A stretch of 64,000 nt of DNA from Luteolibacter arcticus (GCF_025950235.1 NZ_JAPDDT010000005.1:1-64000), one strand, 5' to 3'; shown: positions 17,110-26,746, counted from the first letter of the stretch. Numbers and translations: made by a program. The notes: generated from the letters alone by a model not told the origin.

Positions 17110-18015
17110 ATGCCCAACTACCAGCTCTCCCACCTCGACCAGATCGAAGCCGAGGCGATCTTCGTCCTCCGCGAGACCGCCGCGCAGTTCCAGAACCCCG
17201 GCCTGCTTTTCTCCGGCGGCAAGGACTCGATCGTGATGGCATGGATCGCCCGCAAGGCCTTCCACCCGGCACGCATGCCGTTCCCGCTGGTCCACGTCGA
17301 TACCGGCCACAATTTCCCCGAGACCATTACCTACCGCGACGAATTCGCCGCGAAGCTCGACGCCCGCCTCGTGGTCGGCTCGGTCCAGAAGTCGATCGAT
17401 GACGGCCGCGTGGTCGAGGAAAAGGGCCCGAATGCTTCCCGTAACCGCGCCCAGACCACGACCCTGCTCGACACCATCGCCGAGTATCAATTCGACGCGC
17501 TGCTCGGCGGCGGTCGCCGGGACGAGGAGAAGGCCCGCGCCAAGGAGCGCTTCTTCTCGCACCGCGATGACTTCGGCCAGTGGGACCCGAAGAACCAGCG
17601 TCCCGAGCTGTGGAACCTCTTCAACGGCCGCAAGCACCCCGGCGAACACTTCCGCGTCTTCCCGCTGTCCAACTTCACCGAAATGGACATCTGGATGTAC
17701 ATGCACCGCGAGGGCATCGTCCTGCCGAGCCTCTACTACGCCCACGAACGCGACACCGTGACCCGCAACGGTACTATCCTCGCCGTCAGCGAATTCGTCC
17801 AACCCCGCGACGGAGAAGTCGTGGAGAAGAAGGTCATCCGCTTCCGCACCATGGGTGACGCAACCATCACCGGTGCCGTCGAATCGACCGCCGACACCAT
17901 GGAAAAGATCATCGAGGAAGTCGCCGCCGCCCGCCAGACCGAGCGCGGCAACCGCGCCGACGACAAGCGCTCCGAGACCGCCATGGAAGACCGGAAGAAG
18001 GAGGGCTACTTCTAA
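17110..18015 (+). CDS. cysD: Sulfate adenylyltransferase subunit 2
   Basis: A 301-residue PP-loop ATP pyrophosphatase that makes APS from sulfate and ATP together with the GTPase subunit CysN. The start ATG at 17110 gives MPNYQLSHLDQIEAEAIFVLRE, which aligns with the CysD N-terminus; the frame is open to 16957 but the added residues are not family-like. Motifs: LLFSGGKDSIVMAWIARKAF (the PP-loop, S-G-G-K-D-S), VDTGHNFPETI, GGGRRDEEKARAKERFFS and EMDIWMYMHREGIVLPSLYYAHERD. The C-terminal KRSETAMEDRKKEGYF ends as in other CysD proteins. Confidence 0.95.
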   Translation: MPNYQLSHLDQIEAEAIFVLRETAAQFQNPGLLFSGGKDSIVMAWIARKAFHPARMPFPLVHVDTGHNFPETITYRDEFAAKLDARLVVGSVQKSIDDGRVVEEKGPNASRNRAQTTTLLDTIAEYQFDALLGGGRRDEEKARAKERFFSHRDDFGQWDPKNQRPELWNLFNGRKHPGEHFRVFPLSNFTEMDIWMYMHREGIVLPSLYYAHERDTVTRNGTILAVSEFVQPRDGEVVEKKVIRFRTMGDATITGAVESTADTMEKIIEEVAAARQTERGNRADDKRSETAMEDRKKEGYF

Positions 18016-18043
18016 AGAGACGGAAGACCCGAAGACATCGGCG

Positions 18044-18093
<50 letters not shown>

Positions 18094-18106
18094 CGACTCT
18101 CTTTTC

Positions 18107-19351
18107 ATGGATCTCCTTCGCTTTACTACTGCTGGCTCTGTCGATGACGGCAAGTCCACGCTCATTGGCCGTCTCTTGTACGACTCCAAGTCGATCTTCG
18201 AAGATCAGCTTGAAGCCATCGAGGAGACCTCCAAGCGCCGCGGCGATGGCCACGTCGACCTCGCCCTTCTAACAGACGGCCTGAAGGCCGAGCGCGAGCA
18301 GGGCATCACCATCGATGTCGCTTACCGCTACTTCGCCACGCCGAAGCGCAAGTTCATCATCGCCGACACCCCGGGGCACATCCAATACACGCGGAACATG
18401 GTGACGGGCGCCTCGACCGCGAACCTGGCCATCATTCTCATCGATGCACGCAAGGGCGTGATCGAGCAGACCAAGCGTCACAGCTTCATCGCAAACCTCC
18501 TTCGCATCCAGCACGTCGTTGTTGCGGTCAACAAGATGGACCTCGTGGACTACTCCGAAGAGGTCTACGAGAAGATCATCAAGGACTACCAGGAGTTCGC
18601 CTCGCGCCTCGACAACATCGTCGACATCACTCCGATCCCGATCTCCGCGCTGAATGGCGACAACGTGGTGGACAAGTCCACCAGCATGCCTTGGTACCAA
18701 GGCCCGTCGCTACTCTATCATCTGGAGCACGTCTATGTCGGCGGCGAGGAAAACCACGTGGATGCGCGCTTCCCGGTCCAGTGGGTGATCCGCCCGCAGA
18801 GCGATGAATGGCACGACTTCCGCGGCTATGCCGGCCGCGTGGCCGGTGGCGTCTTCAAGGCCGGCGACGAGATCACCGTGCTGCCCTCCGGCTTCACCTC
18901 GCAGATCAAGGCGATCCACACCGCCGACGGCAACATCGACGAAGCTTTCGCACCGCAGAGCGTGACGCTCACGCTGACCGACGAGATCGACATCTCGCGC
19001 GGCGACATGATCGTCAAAAAGAACAACCCGCCGCAAAGCTCGCAAGACCTCGAGGCGATGATCTGCTGGTTCTCCAACAAGCCGATGGCCTCTCGCGCCA
19101 AGGTCATCCTGCGCCACACCTCCCGCGAGATGCAGGCGATCGTCAGCGAGGTGAAGTACCTCGTGGACATCAATACCCTGCACAAGGTCGAGGGCGCCGG
19201 CACCTTCGCGATGAATGACGTCGGCCGCATCACCCTGCGCACCGCACAGCCGGTGATCCACGACTCGTATCGTCGCAATCGCCAGACCGGCTCTTTCATC
19301 CTGGTCGATCCCGGCACCAATGAAACGGTCGCCGCGGGGATGATCATCTGA
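18107..19351 (+). CDS. cysN: Sulfate adenylyltransferase subunit 1 (GTPase)
   Basis: A 414-residue translation-factor-type GTPase that drives APS formation by CysD. GTPase motifs: G1 GSVDDGKSTLIGRLLYD, the effector region EREQGITIDVAYRYF, G3 DTPGHIQYTRNM, and G4 VVAVNKMDLVDYSEEVY. Two beta-barrel domains follow. It is not fused to an APS kinase, which is encoded separately at 15527. The 91-bp gap from cysD contains a tRNA-like remnant, unusual for this normally tight gene pair. GC content and codon use match the neighbours. Confidence 0.94.
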   Translation: MDLLRFTTAGSVDDGKSTLIGRLLYDSKSIFEDQLEAIEETSKRRGDGHVDLALLTDGLKAEREQGITIDVAYRYFATPKRKFIIADTPGHIQYTRNMVTGASTANLAIILIDARKGVIEQTKRHSFIANLLRIQHVVVAVNKMDLVDYSEEVYEKIIKDYQEFASRLDNIVDITPIPISALNGDNVVDKSTSMPWYQGPSLLYHLEHVYVGGEENHVDARFPVQWVIRPQSDEWHDFRGYAGRVAGGVFKAGDEITVLPSGFTSQIKAIHTADGNIDEAFAPQSVTLTLTDEIDISRGDMIVKKNNPPQSSQDLEAMICWFSNKPMASRAKVILRHTSREMQAIVSEVKYLVDINTLHKVEGAGTFAMNDVGRITLRTAQPVIHDSYRRNRQTGSFILVDPGTNETVAAGMII

Positions 19352-19412
19352 GGACCGGCTGCCTGGCCGCCGTCAACCGCGCTCGCCGCGGCTTTCACCA
19401 GCCCTCCGAGCG

Positions 19413-20096
19413 ATGACGGCAATCGATATCTACCGGCGCGTTTTCAAAATCTGGCGTGCCCGGCGCTTCGAGCAGTTCGTCCGGCTATTGGCGCCCTCGC
19501 GAGGCGACTCGCTGATCGACATCGGTGGAGAGCTGGGCTTCTGGACCAGCTATCCGCCTGTGGTCGGGAGCATCGATCTCGTGAACCCGAAGGTCATGCA
19601 GATCGATTCTGCAGCCCATCCGGAACACGCGCAGCGAACCATCGTCGGGGATGGCAGGCATCTGGTGGATGTGGGCGACCAAAGCTACGACATCGCCTTC
19701 TCCAACAGCGTCATCGAGCACGTCGGCACCTGGGAGGACCAACAGAAGTTCGCCGCCGAGAGTCGCCGGGTCGGGAAAAAGCTGTGGTGCCAAACGCCGG
19801 CGCGGGAATGCCCGATCGAGCCGCACTACATGGCGCCCTTCATTCACTGGCTGCCGCGCTCGCTCCAACGCCGCCTGATGCGACGCTTCACGCCGTGGGG
19901 ATGGCTCTCCAAGCCGACCAAGGCAGACATCGACTTCATGGTGGACACCACCCGCCTGCTGACCTTTCGGGAAATGAAGCAGCTCTTCCCCGACTGCCAG
20001 ATCCTCGTGGAGCGGATCCTTCTGGTTTTCCCGAAGTCCTACATCGCGGTGCGCACGGAGGCTCCGGCCCCAACCACTGAAACCCCGCGCGGTTGA
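19413..20096 (+). CDS. Class I SAM-dependent methyltransferase
   Basis: A 227-residue protein with a Methyltransf_11-like core: SLIDIGGELGFWTSYP (motif I), RTIVGDGRHLVDVGDQSYDIAFSNSVIEHVG (acidic loop and motif II), then the later segment GKKLWCQTPARECPIEPHYMAPFIHWLP, seen in methyltransferases of polysaccharide loci. The substrate is unknown; a sugar hydroxyl of the EPS or a lipid-linked intermediate is likely from context. It lies between cysN and another methyltransferase gene and starts 61 nt after cysN. Confidence 0.75.
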   Translation: MTAIDIYRRVFKIWRARRFEQFVRLLAPSRGDSLIDIGGELGFWTSYPPVVGSIDLVNPKVMQIDSAAHPEHAQRTIVGDGRHLVDVGDQSYDIAFSNSVIEHVGTWEDQQKFAAESRRVGKKLWCQTPARECPIEPHYMAPFIHWLPRSLQRRLMRRFTPWGWLSKPTKADIDFMVDTTRLLTFREMKQLFPDCQILVERILLVFPKSYIAVRTEAPAPTTETPRG

Positions 20097-20112
20097 GCTG
20101 CCGATTTTGCCC

Positions 20113-20871
20113 ATGTCGCTCTCCCGTCATGCCCAAAGCTTCGCCAAAGGCTTGGCCTATCGCCTCGGCTTCAGCCTCAAACGGCTGCGGTCCGCCCAGA
20201 AAGCCACGGCGGTCGCCAGCGATTTCACCGGCAAGGTCCGGCCGCTGCTGCACCGCACCGATCCTTACGAGAGCTTCGACGCCGCGGCATGGCCGGATGA
20301 TGCCGCCGGCTGGGGCTCGGACTCGGCGGCCTTCGGCGAACTCATCGAAGAACTCCGCCCGACCCGCATCCTGGAAGTCGGCACTTGGAAAGGCGGCTCC
20401 GCCCTCAATCTCGCGGGTCACCTGCAGCGACTCGGCCTCGATGCGGAGATCCTCTGCGTGGACACGTGGCTCGGCGCGCTGGAAATGTGGACCGATCTCG
20501 ATGACCCAAGCCGCCACGGCGCGCTCAGCCTCCGGCACGGCTACCCCACCCTCTACTACCGCTTTCTGGCCAATGTTTGCCGCGCCGGGCATCAGGGCCG
20601 GATCACCCCGCTGCCGCTGCCGTCCGTCACCGCCGCCCAGTGGTTCGCCCTCCACGGGGTTAAAGCGGAGATGATCTACATCGACGCCAGCCACGAGGAG
20701 GAGGACGTCTATCAGGACCTCCTTTCTTACTGGGACTTGGTTCGCACGGGCGGCGTCCTCTTCGGCGATGACTGGGGCTGGGATGGCGTCCGCCTCGCGG
20801 TCCAGCGTTTTGCCGGCGAGCAGGGAATCGCCATCCGCCACCGCCACGACAAGTGGGAGTTGCGGAAGTAG
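20113..20871 (+). CDS. Class I SAM methyltransferase (Methyltransf_24-like)
   Basis: From ATG 20113 this is a 252-residue protein. Motif I is RILEVGTWKGGSALNLAGHL, the second acidic strand is ILCVDTWLGALEMW, and MIYIDASHEEEDVYQDLLSYWDLVRTGGVLFGDDW matches the D-x-x-H / GGD-D pattern of Methyltransf_24 and related sugar O-methyltransferases. A TTG at 20107 is an alternative start. It ends EPS block 1; the next block begins after a 199-bp leader. Confidence 0.72.
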   Translation: MSLSRHAQSFAKGLAYRLGFSLKRLRSAQKATAVASDFTGKVRPLLHRTDPYESFDAAAWPDDAAGWGSDSAAFGELIEELRPTRILEVGTWKGGSALNLAGHLQRLGLDAEILCVDTWLGALEMWTDLDDPSRHGALSLRHGYPTLYYRFLANVCRAGHQGRITPLPLPSVTAAQWFALHGVKAEMIYIDASHEEEDVYQDLLSYWDLVRTGGVLFGDDWGWDGVRLAVQRFAGEQGIAIRHRHDKWELRK

Positions 20872-20902
20872 CGAATCTGCCACCCCGGCGAAACGCCCGT
20901 TT

Positions 20903-20920
20903 GTTCATTTTTATTTGAAC
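20903..20920. promoter_or_regulatory. Palindromic operator candidate, copy 3 (head of EPS block 2)
   Basis: GTTCATTTTTATTTGAAC repeats the 18-bp element seen at 3899 and 5021, in an otherwise GC-rich leader. A half site GTTCATTTTCG follows at 20935. It begins 32 nt after the methyltransferase stop and is 150 nt before the GTG at 21071. The arrangement with the ops-like element 101 nt downstream copies that of block 1. Confidence 0.62.
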
Positions 20921-21012
20921 ACTCGGGGGCGGCTGTTCATTTTCGTCACGACAAGAATGCCTTCGGGCCTTCCAGCAACTCGTGGCGAGAAACAGGTGGA
21001 AGTTCGCGCTTC

Positions 21013-21037
21013 CGACCAAGGGCGGCAGCTTGCCTGA
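21013..21037 (+). promoter_or_regulatory. ops/JUMPstart-like element, copy 2
   Basis: The core GGCGGCAGCTTG (21021-21032), followed here by C as in GGCGGTAGCnTGC, is identical to the core at 5155. All but one of the surrounding 25 nt are also identical. The flanking leader is otherwise different, so the element is conserved beyond its surroundings. It is 38 nt before the start codon at 21071. It marks a second predicted loading site for the RfaH-like protein. Confidence 0.65.
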
Positions 21038-21070
21038 CGCCGCGGGCTCCCCACTACCCCTCCCCCTTCC

Positions 21071-21637
21071 GTGGAAGCCTTCAAACAATTCGTGACGGAG
21101 TACGGGACCCGCTATCCTTGGGCTCTCTTCGTCGCGCTGGTATTCCTCCCGGGCATTGGATTTCCCGCCGGGGTCCTGCTGCTGCTGGCCGGCATCGTGT
21201 GGGGCAGCCACTACACCAGTTGCCTGATCGCCTTGGCGGCGATCGCGCTGAATGTGATGTGGACCCACTGCCTCGCGGCCGGCCCGGCACGCAAGGTGAT
21301 GACCCGCTGGATGGGAGAACGCCTGCAGCCATGGTTCGCCCTGCCGCGGACGGACCTGATGAAGATCGCCTGGCTGCTGCGCGTGACTCCCGGGGTGCCT
21401 CTCTTCGTACAAAATTACGCGCTGGGGGCGCTCGGCGTGCCGCTGCGCTTGTCCCTGCTGACCGCCCTGCCGGTGGTCTCGCTCTACGCCTGCGGCTTCG
21501 TGCTCACCGGCGGTGCAATCTTCGACGGCCGGCTGGGTCTGGCGATCTCCGGTCTGGCCTTGGTCGCGGCAGCAGCCATTGCCACTCGGCTGTTCCCGGC
21601 GAAGCAGGCAAAACCCGGACCGGAAGGCGGGGCGTGA
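21071..21637 (+). CDS. VTT/DedA-like membrane protein
   Basis: A 188-residue protein from GTG 21071 with four or five hydrophobic segments. It has the pattern of VTT-domain (SNARE-associated, DedA/TVP38) proteins: FLPGIGFPAGVLLLLAGIVWG, then LMKIAWLLRVTPGVPLFVQNYALGALGVPL. Proteins of this superfamily include transporters that recycle undecaprenyl phosphate, which would suit an EPS operon, but that role is inferred. It is the first gene of EPS block 2 behind an ops-like element. Confidence 0.68.
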   Translation: MEAFKQFVTEYGTRYPWALFVALVFLPGIGFPAGVLLLLAGIVWGSHYTSCLIALAAIALNVMWTHCLAAGPARKVMTRWMGERLQPWFALPRTDLMKIAWLLRVTPGVPLFVQNYALGALGVPLRLSLLTALPVVSLYACGFVLTGGAIFDGRLGLAISGLALVAAAAIATRLFPAKQAKPGPEGGA

Positions 21638-21653
21638 TTCTCCCGCGGCGTTC

Positions 21654-23075
21654 ATGAATTTCGCCTCCTACGAGTTCTGGAGAACCCTGTTCTTTTGCTT
21701 CCTCGGTTCGCGGCTGATCCTCGCCCTGATCGGGAAATTCGCCCCGCAGCAGGAGGCCGATACGGGCAAATGGTGCCTCGCCGCCACCGGACTCGTCCTG
21801 CTCGGTGTCGAGAGCTGGCTCACCCTGATCGTCTTCCTGTGGGTCGTGGCCCTGAGCTGGATCGGCGTGCTGCTGGCGGGCCGCGGGTGGTTCACGAAGC
21901 CCTACGGCTTCGCTGGCGGACTGGTCTTCCTCATCCTGCTGGTCGCGCAACTCGCCCCGCTGTTTTACTACAAGTACTGGGACTTCATCCTTAACGAGTG
22001 GCTCGGCCTCGGACTGCGCAAGCCGTCCGTGCTGATCCCCATGGGGTTGTCATTCTACACCTTCCAGAAGCTCGGCTTCTGGATCGACACGATCCGCAAT
22101 CCCGGCAAACAGCCGCGCTTCCTCGACTACCTGAATTTCTGCTGCTTCTTCCCCCAGATCGTCGCGGGACCGATTGAAAAGAAGGAGTCGTTGCTGCCAC
22201 AGATCGAAACGATCCGCTTCCGGATCCATCGCGAGAACCTGGAAGCCGCCCTGCAATGGATCGTCCTCGGGCTGGCGTACAAGCTGATCGTGGCGGACAA
22301 CATCGGTGGATTTTCCCGAGGATTCCTCATTGATCCGGCCAATGCCTGGCACGTGTGGTTCGAGTGCCTGGCCTTCGCGATCCGCATCTACTTCGACTTC
22401 GCCGGCTACAGCTTCATCGCCATCGGCCTGGGCCTGCTGCTGGGGGTGAAACTCACGCTGAACTTCCGCAGCCCTTACTGGGCGCAGGACATGCGGGAAT
22501 TCTGGCGGAACTGGCACGTCACGCTGGGCGCTTGGCTACGGGACTACATCTACATCCCGCTCGGCGGCCGGCGGGTGCCATGGTGGCCGATCAATACGCT
22601 CCTCGTCTTCCTCATCTCCGGCATCTGGCACGGTGCCGGCTGGGGCTTCCTGATCTGGGGGCTGCTCCACGGCATCGGCGTCGCGGTGTGCTCGATCAAA
22701 GGAAGATGGATCCCCTTCGCACCGGCGCGCTGGTTTCTGACCTTTGCCTACACCACCGCCACCTGGCTCTTCTTCTTGGAACGGGACGCCTCGCTGCTGG
22801 CACAAAAGGCCCTCTCGCTGGTCAAACCGGCCGCCTATTCGATCTCAAACCTGCGTAACATCCAGCAGGTCTTCACCGGCCCGGGCGAACTGGTGGTCAC
22901 CAGCGTGATCCTCGGGCTAGCCGCGCTGGCGCTGGCGATCGAAGGCTTGGGCGTCCGCCGCGACCTCGAGCCCTACCACTTCGGCAGACGGCCGGTTGCC
23001 GGGATTGTGCTGGTCTTCCTCATCGTGCTGCTCGCGCCACTCGAGGAGTCGTCGTTCATCTACTTCAATTTCTAG
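21654..23075 (+). CDS. MBOAT-family O-acyltransferase (AlgI-like), copy 1
   Basis: A 473-residue polytopic membrane protein from ATG 21654. It has the MBOAT signature: PMGLSFYTFQKLGFWIDT, CCFFPQIVAGPIEKKESLLPQ, then EFWRNWHVTLGAWLRDYIYIPLGG and LISGIWHGAGWGFLIWGLLHG, with the catalytic histidine in GIWHGA. AlgI-type proteins carry acetyl groups across the membrane for transfer to a polysaccharide. The next gene encodes an SGNH-like partner, as in acetylation pairs such as AlgI with AlgJ/AlgX. A second such pair is at 39317-41674. Confidence 0.87.
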   Translation: MNFASYEFWRTLFFCFLGSRLILALIGKFAPQQEADTGKWCLAATGLVLLGVESWLTLIVFLWVVALSWIGVLLAGRGWFTKPYGFAGGLVFLILLVAQLAPLFYYKYWDFILNEWLGLGLRKPSVLIPMGLSFYTFQKLGFWIDTIRNPGKQPRFLDYLNFCCFFPQIVAGPIEKKESLLPQIETIRFRIHRENLEAALQWIVLGLAYKLIVADNIGGFSRGFLIDPANAWHVWFECLAFAIRIYFDFAGYSFIAIGLGLLLGVKLTLNFRSPYWAQDMREFWRNWHVTLGAWLRDYIYIPLGGRRVPWWPINTLLVFLISGIWHGAGWGFLIWGLLHGIGVAVCSIKGRWIPFAPARWFLTFAYTTATWLFFLERDASLLAQKALSLVKPAAYSISNLRNIQQVFTGPGELVVTSVILGLAALALAIEGLGVRRDLEPYHFGRRPVAGIVLVFLIVLLAPLEESSFIYFNF

Positions 23076-23082
23076 CGTCGCG

Positions 23083-24033
23083 TTGCGGTACTTCTTCACA
23101 CTCCTGGCCAGTGCGGCGGCGGCCTATGTGCTGAGCTTCATCCTGACCGTCTCCACCAATCCCGAGATCCGGGTCTGGCGGGAAGTCGACCAGCGGCGGA
23201 AGTCGGACGTGGCAGAGACCCGGGCCAAAGCACCGGACCAACCGGTGATCATCTTCACCGGCGGCTCGAGCACCGCGTTTTCGATCGATCCGGCGATCAT
23301 CGAGGAAAGCTGTGGCATCCCCGCTTTCAATTTCGCTTTGCCCGCCAGCGCAGGACCTCGCTACCTGCTTCACCAAGCGCTGGAGCGAACCCGCCCGGGC
23401 GACACGCTGGTCATCGGCCTGGAAGCGGACTTCCTGGCGTTCGAGTCGGATTACCCCGCGAGCATGTTCTCGTTCGGCCTCGCCCTGCTCGAAGGTGAGC
23501 CGTCCGCCACCGTCGGTGGTGAGTCGTTCGGAGAGCGCCTGACGCTGCCGGAAACCCTCACCCTTTCGCGTCCGGGCCCGCGCTATTTGATGACATTGGC
23601 CTACAGGGGAGCGTTGGGAAAGGGCTACCGCTACACCCCGCAGGACTACCAATATCATGGTCGCATGCAAACGCCGGTGACCGAACCCGGCATGACCCCT
23701 CACCACATCGAGGGTGAACTCCACCTGAGCAAATCGGGCGAGCACCTGCTGCGGACCTTCCGGAATGCGGCACAGCAGCGGGGCATCCGGCTTTTTTACG
23801 CGATGCCCTGGCGGTGGACAGCACCGGAACACGCCGAGGCCAGTCGTCTCGCCAACGCTGCATTGCTCCGCGATATCGATCGCATCGTCCCGGTGATCGA
23901 CGATGGAAGCCGCGGGGTTTCGACCGACCGCAGCCATTTCTCCGACAGCCACCAGCACCTCACCGCAGCCGGTTCCCAAGCCCGGTCGCGCTTGCTGGCC
24001 GACGCCCTGGCCGGGCTCCTGTCCCGGCAGTAG
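23083..24033 (+). CDS. SGNH hydrolase-like O-acetylation partner protein, copy 1
   Basis: From a TTG at 23083 this is a 316-residue protein with an N-terminal membrane anchor (RYFFTLLASAAAAYVLSFIL). Block I of the SGNH fold is IIFTGGSSTAFSIDP (serine in GSS) and the C-terminal D-x-x-H is DRSHFSDSHQHL. The start follows the MBOAT gene by 7 nt and gives MRYF, the same beginning as the paralog at 40838, which supports the TTG choice. It probably transfers the acetyl group to the polysaccharide outside the membrane. Confidence 0.65.
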   Translation: MRYFFTLLASAAAAYVLSFILTVSTNPEIRVWREVDQRRKSDVAETRAKAPDQPVIIFTGGSSTAFSIDPAIIEESCGIPAFNFALPASAGPRYLLHQALERTRPGDTLVIGLEADFLAFESDYPASMFSFGLALLEGEPSATVGGESFGERLTLPETLTLSRPGPRYLMTLAYRGALGKGYRYTPQDYQYHGRMQTPVTEPGMTPHHIEGELHLSKSGEHLLRTFRNAAQQRGIRLFYAMPWRWTAPEHAEASRLANAALLRDIDRIVPVIDDGSRGVSTDRSHFSDSHQHLTAAGSQARSRLLADALAGLLSRQ

Positions 24034-24131
24034 TCGACCCATGCAAATCGCCACCGCCATCGCGGTTGTGTTCATACGGCTTCCCACCTAGTCTCCCGCC
24101 CCGTTCACCCGGACCCTTTCTCTCTCAGCAC

Positions 24132-25661
24132 GTGGTCGAGTCCCGTTCCATCCAAGGTATCCTGATCGTCATCGTCGTGGCCGTGCTCGCCGCGTGGCTC
24201 GGCGTGGCGATCGTCACCAATCAGACCCAGACGTTGCTCAAGGTAGGTGGTGTATCGCTGCTCGCGCTCTGCATCCTCCTCGGCCGGCGCATTTGGCTGC
24301 TGATGATCTTTTTCACCGCGCTGAACTTCCCGTTGATTCGCGGCTTCAATACCGCCGAACTCGGGCAGGGCTTGTTCTTCGGGTTTTCGCTTCTGCTTTT
24401 TGCCATTCGCAAACTCCCTGTCCGTCCCAAATGGGGCGAACTTGAATGGTGGATGCTTCTGGTTGCCCTATGCGTCGTTCAAGCGTATCTCCGCAACCCT
24501 GTCGGCCTCAACATTTTTGGCGGAGCTTCGGTAGGTGCGAGACCTTATTTCGTGATCAGCCTGAGTTTCCTGTCGAGCTGGTTGCTTTCCATCCTGTTGA
24601 TTCCCGGCGGCGAGATAAAATGGGCGATGCGCCTGACCCTTCTCGGAAGCATCGTGGGGATTCCAATCAGCGAAGCGCGAACGAGAGCAGGACTGCAGTC
24701 TGTGGGGGCATTTGATCCCAGGGCAGCAGCAGGACGCTTCGCATGGCTGGCCTCGGCTGCCCTTACGACAATCCGCTGGCTGGTCAGCAGGATCTCGCCG
24801 TTCCGCGCAATCCTGAAGCCTTGGGCGTTCATCCTGCTTCTCGCATGCCTCGCCGCCGCTGCGGGGTCAGGCTATCGCAATGTGGTTGCTGCAGCCGGCC
24901 TCTATGGAGTGGTCGCGATCTACTACCACCACGGAATGTTCGCTGCGTTAGGATCGACCTTTCTGGCCTCCGTCTGCATCGGCCTGCTGGCGGTGATAAA
25001 CCTCTTCGCCCCCTTGCCGGGCACGATGCAGCGCGCCCTTTCGCCATTTCCCGGAACTTGGGAAGAACGTTATGTAAGAGCCGGCGAACTTTCGACTGAA
25101 TGGCGGGTGGAGATGTGGAAGGAAGCGCTGTTTACCGACACCTGGATCCAGAACAAGCTGCTAGGGGACGGCTTGGGGATGACGCGACGAGAATTGCGGC
25201 GAATGGAAGACCTCTCCGCAGGAGGCGCTGATTCATGGGCGGGCAGCTCGGGGCTTAGCAATCAGCAGGAAAGCATGATGATCACTGGGTCTTATCATAG
25301 CGGCCCGGTCCAAACCGTCCGAACTGTCGGATATGTTGGCTTGATCGTCCTGGTACTAGCCATGCTGCGGGTGGCCGCTCATATGCATCGCCTTATCAAA
25401 CGGGTGAAAGGCACGGAATGGTTCCCAGTGGTCCTGTTCATGTCGCTGCCCAACTTGATTCTTCCTTTCCAGTTCGTCTTTGTCTTCGGAGAGTTTGGTC
25501 CCGGTTGCTCCCTTTTCTTCTTTGGGTTCGGAATGTTGCGTTTGATGGAAAGGAACCTTCCGGTGAGCCGGACGAGTCCACAGGCGTCGGTTCCAGTGAT
25601 GCTCCCGAGGGGAAGGGGACGGGCTGAGCCCCAGCTTGCTTTGTCCTCGACCAAAAGATGA
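24132..25661 (+). CDS. O-antigen ligase/polymerase-like membrane protein (Wzy/WaaL type)
   Basis: From GTG 24132 this is a 509-residue protein with about a dozen hydrophobic segments. A large external loop (about residues 300-410) contains WRVEMWKEALFTDTWIQNKLLGDGLG, the E-x-W...G-x-G pattern common to Wzy_C-type ligases and polymerases, and ends SYHSGPVQTVRTVGYVGL. It would polymerise repeat units of the EPS or attach them. GC content is lower than in block 1. It overlaps the next gene by ATGA. Confidence 0.72.
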   Translation: MVESRSIQGILIVIVVAVLAAWLGVAIVTNQTQTLLKVGGVSLLALCILLGRRIWLLMIFFTALNFPLIRGFNTAELGQGLFFGFSLLLFAIRKLPVRPKWGELEWWMLLVALCVVQAYLRNPVGLNIFGGASVGARPYFVISLSFLSSWLLSILLIPGGEIKWAMRLTLLGSIVGIPISEARTRAGLQSVGAFDPRAAAGRFAWLASAALTTIRWLVSRISPFRAILKPWAFILLLACLAAAAGSGYRNVVAAAGLYGVVAIYYHHGMFAALGSTFLASVCIGLLAVINLFAPLPGTMQRALSPFPGTWEERYVRAGELSTEWRVEMWKEALFTDTWIQNKLLGDGLGMTRRELRRMEDLSAGGADSWAGSSGLSNQQESMMITGSYHSGPVQTVRTVGYVGLIVLVLAMLRVAAHMHRLIKRVKGTEWFPVVLFMSLPNLILPFQFVFVFGEFGPGCSLFFFGFGMLRLMERNLPVSRTSPQASVPVMLPRGRGRAEPQLALSSTKR

Positions 25662-26746
25662 CCCAGTCTTCGGGAGAACAGGTTGGAAAGATGCGAACCT
25701 TGTTCGTATCTCCACTACCTCCGAGCAAGTGCGGCATCGCTAGCTATGCCGAGGAGCACTACCTGCGACTTGTTTCCGATGGAACCGAAGTCAAAACGGC
25801 CAGCATGCTGCCGGATAGCAAAACGGATCTGCACGTTAACCTGCGAAGCCTCCGCTCCTGCCTTGCCTTCCTGCTCTCCGTCCTGCGCTTCCGGCCCCGA
25901 AGTGTCGTCGTTCATTATGCCGATGTGATGTTCTTCCCGTGGCGGATTCCCGGCAGAATCCGCCGCAAGGTCCTGCGCGTTTTCCAAAGCCTGGTCCTGC
26001 TGACGTTGGCCAAAACGGCCACAAACTCATCGGTCATCGTCCACGAACTCCCCGTCGACAGGGAACTACCCCGATTCAACACGTGGATCCGGCAACTTGC
26101 GCTAGGATCCTTCACCGAGATCGCGTTCCACACGCGATCCATGCGTGAAGAATTTCACCAGCGGTTCCCGCGGATTTCAAGGGCCCGGACGTCGGAGATC
26201 GATCACGCGCGCTTCATGCAACGGCGCTTCCACGGAACGCGCGAGGAAGCCAGGGCGAAACTCCATCTGGCCGCTGATCGCCTCCAGTTCCTTTGCCTCG
26301 GCTTTTTCCATCAGGCCAAGGGCTTCGACGAGGCCATTACCGCCTTCCGCAATGCGGACATCGGGTCTTCTGCCCATCTCCACGTGGTGGGCACCCCGCA
26401 CGGCAGCACGGACGCCATTGTGCAGCATGCCGCATTGCTCGCAAAACTATGCGAAGACACCCAAGGAGCGTTTTGCCACGAAGTATTCGTGGATGACGAG
26501 GGCTTCGACATGTGGCTGGCGGCTGCCGATCTATTGATCCTTCCTTATCGCGGGGTGGCGTCTTCGGGCGTGGGAGCACGGGCCAGCCTGTATGGCACCC
26601 GGCTTCTCATCCGAAACCTCGTGAACCTGACCGACCAGTTCCCGGATGCTGTGACATTTGAAGACGAGGCAGCGCTGACGCTTGAACTCCAGTCTCTTGC
26701 CGCGGCATCCCCGAGCCACCCGATGGCGGGGAATCCGAACTGCTGA
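25658..26746 (+). CDS. Family 4-like glycosyltransferase
   Basis: A 362-residue GT-B protein. It begins with TLFVSPLPPSKCGIASYAEEHY, a donor/acceptor-domain start found in GT4 enzymes; the second domain has FLCLGFFHQAKGFDEAITAF and DMWLAAADLLILPYRGVASSGVGARASLYGTRLL, the nucleotide-binding region. The usual E-x7-E is not clear. The start overlaps the previous stop (ATGA at 25658); an in-frame ATG at 25691 is closer to the conserved part and is the alternative. The sugar added is unknown. Confidence 0.72.
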   Translation: MTQSSGEQVGKMRTLFVSPLPPSKCGIASYAEEHYLRLVSDGTEVKTASMLPDSKTDLHVNLRSLRSCLAFLLSVLRFRPRSVVVHYADVMFFPWRIPGRIRRKVLRVFQSLVLLTLAKTATNSSVIVHELPVDRELPRFNTWIRQLALGSFTEIAFHTRSMREEFHQRFPRISRARTSEIDHARFMQRRFHGTREEARAKLHLAADRLQFLCLGFFHQAKGFDEAITAFRNADIGSSAHLHVVGTPHGSTDAIVQHAALLAKLCEDTQGAFCHEVFVDDEGFDMWLAAADLLILPYRGVASSGVGARASLYGTRLLIRNLVNLTDQFPDAVTFEDEAALTLELQSLAAASPSHPMAGNPNC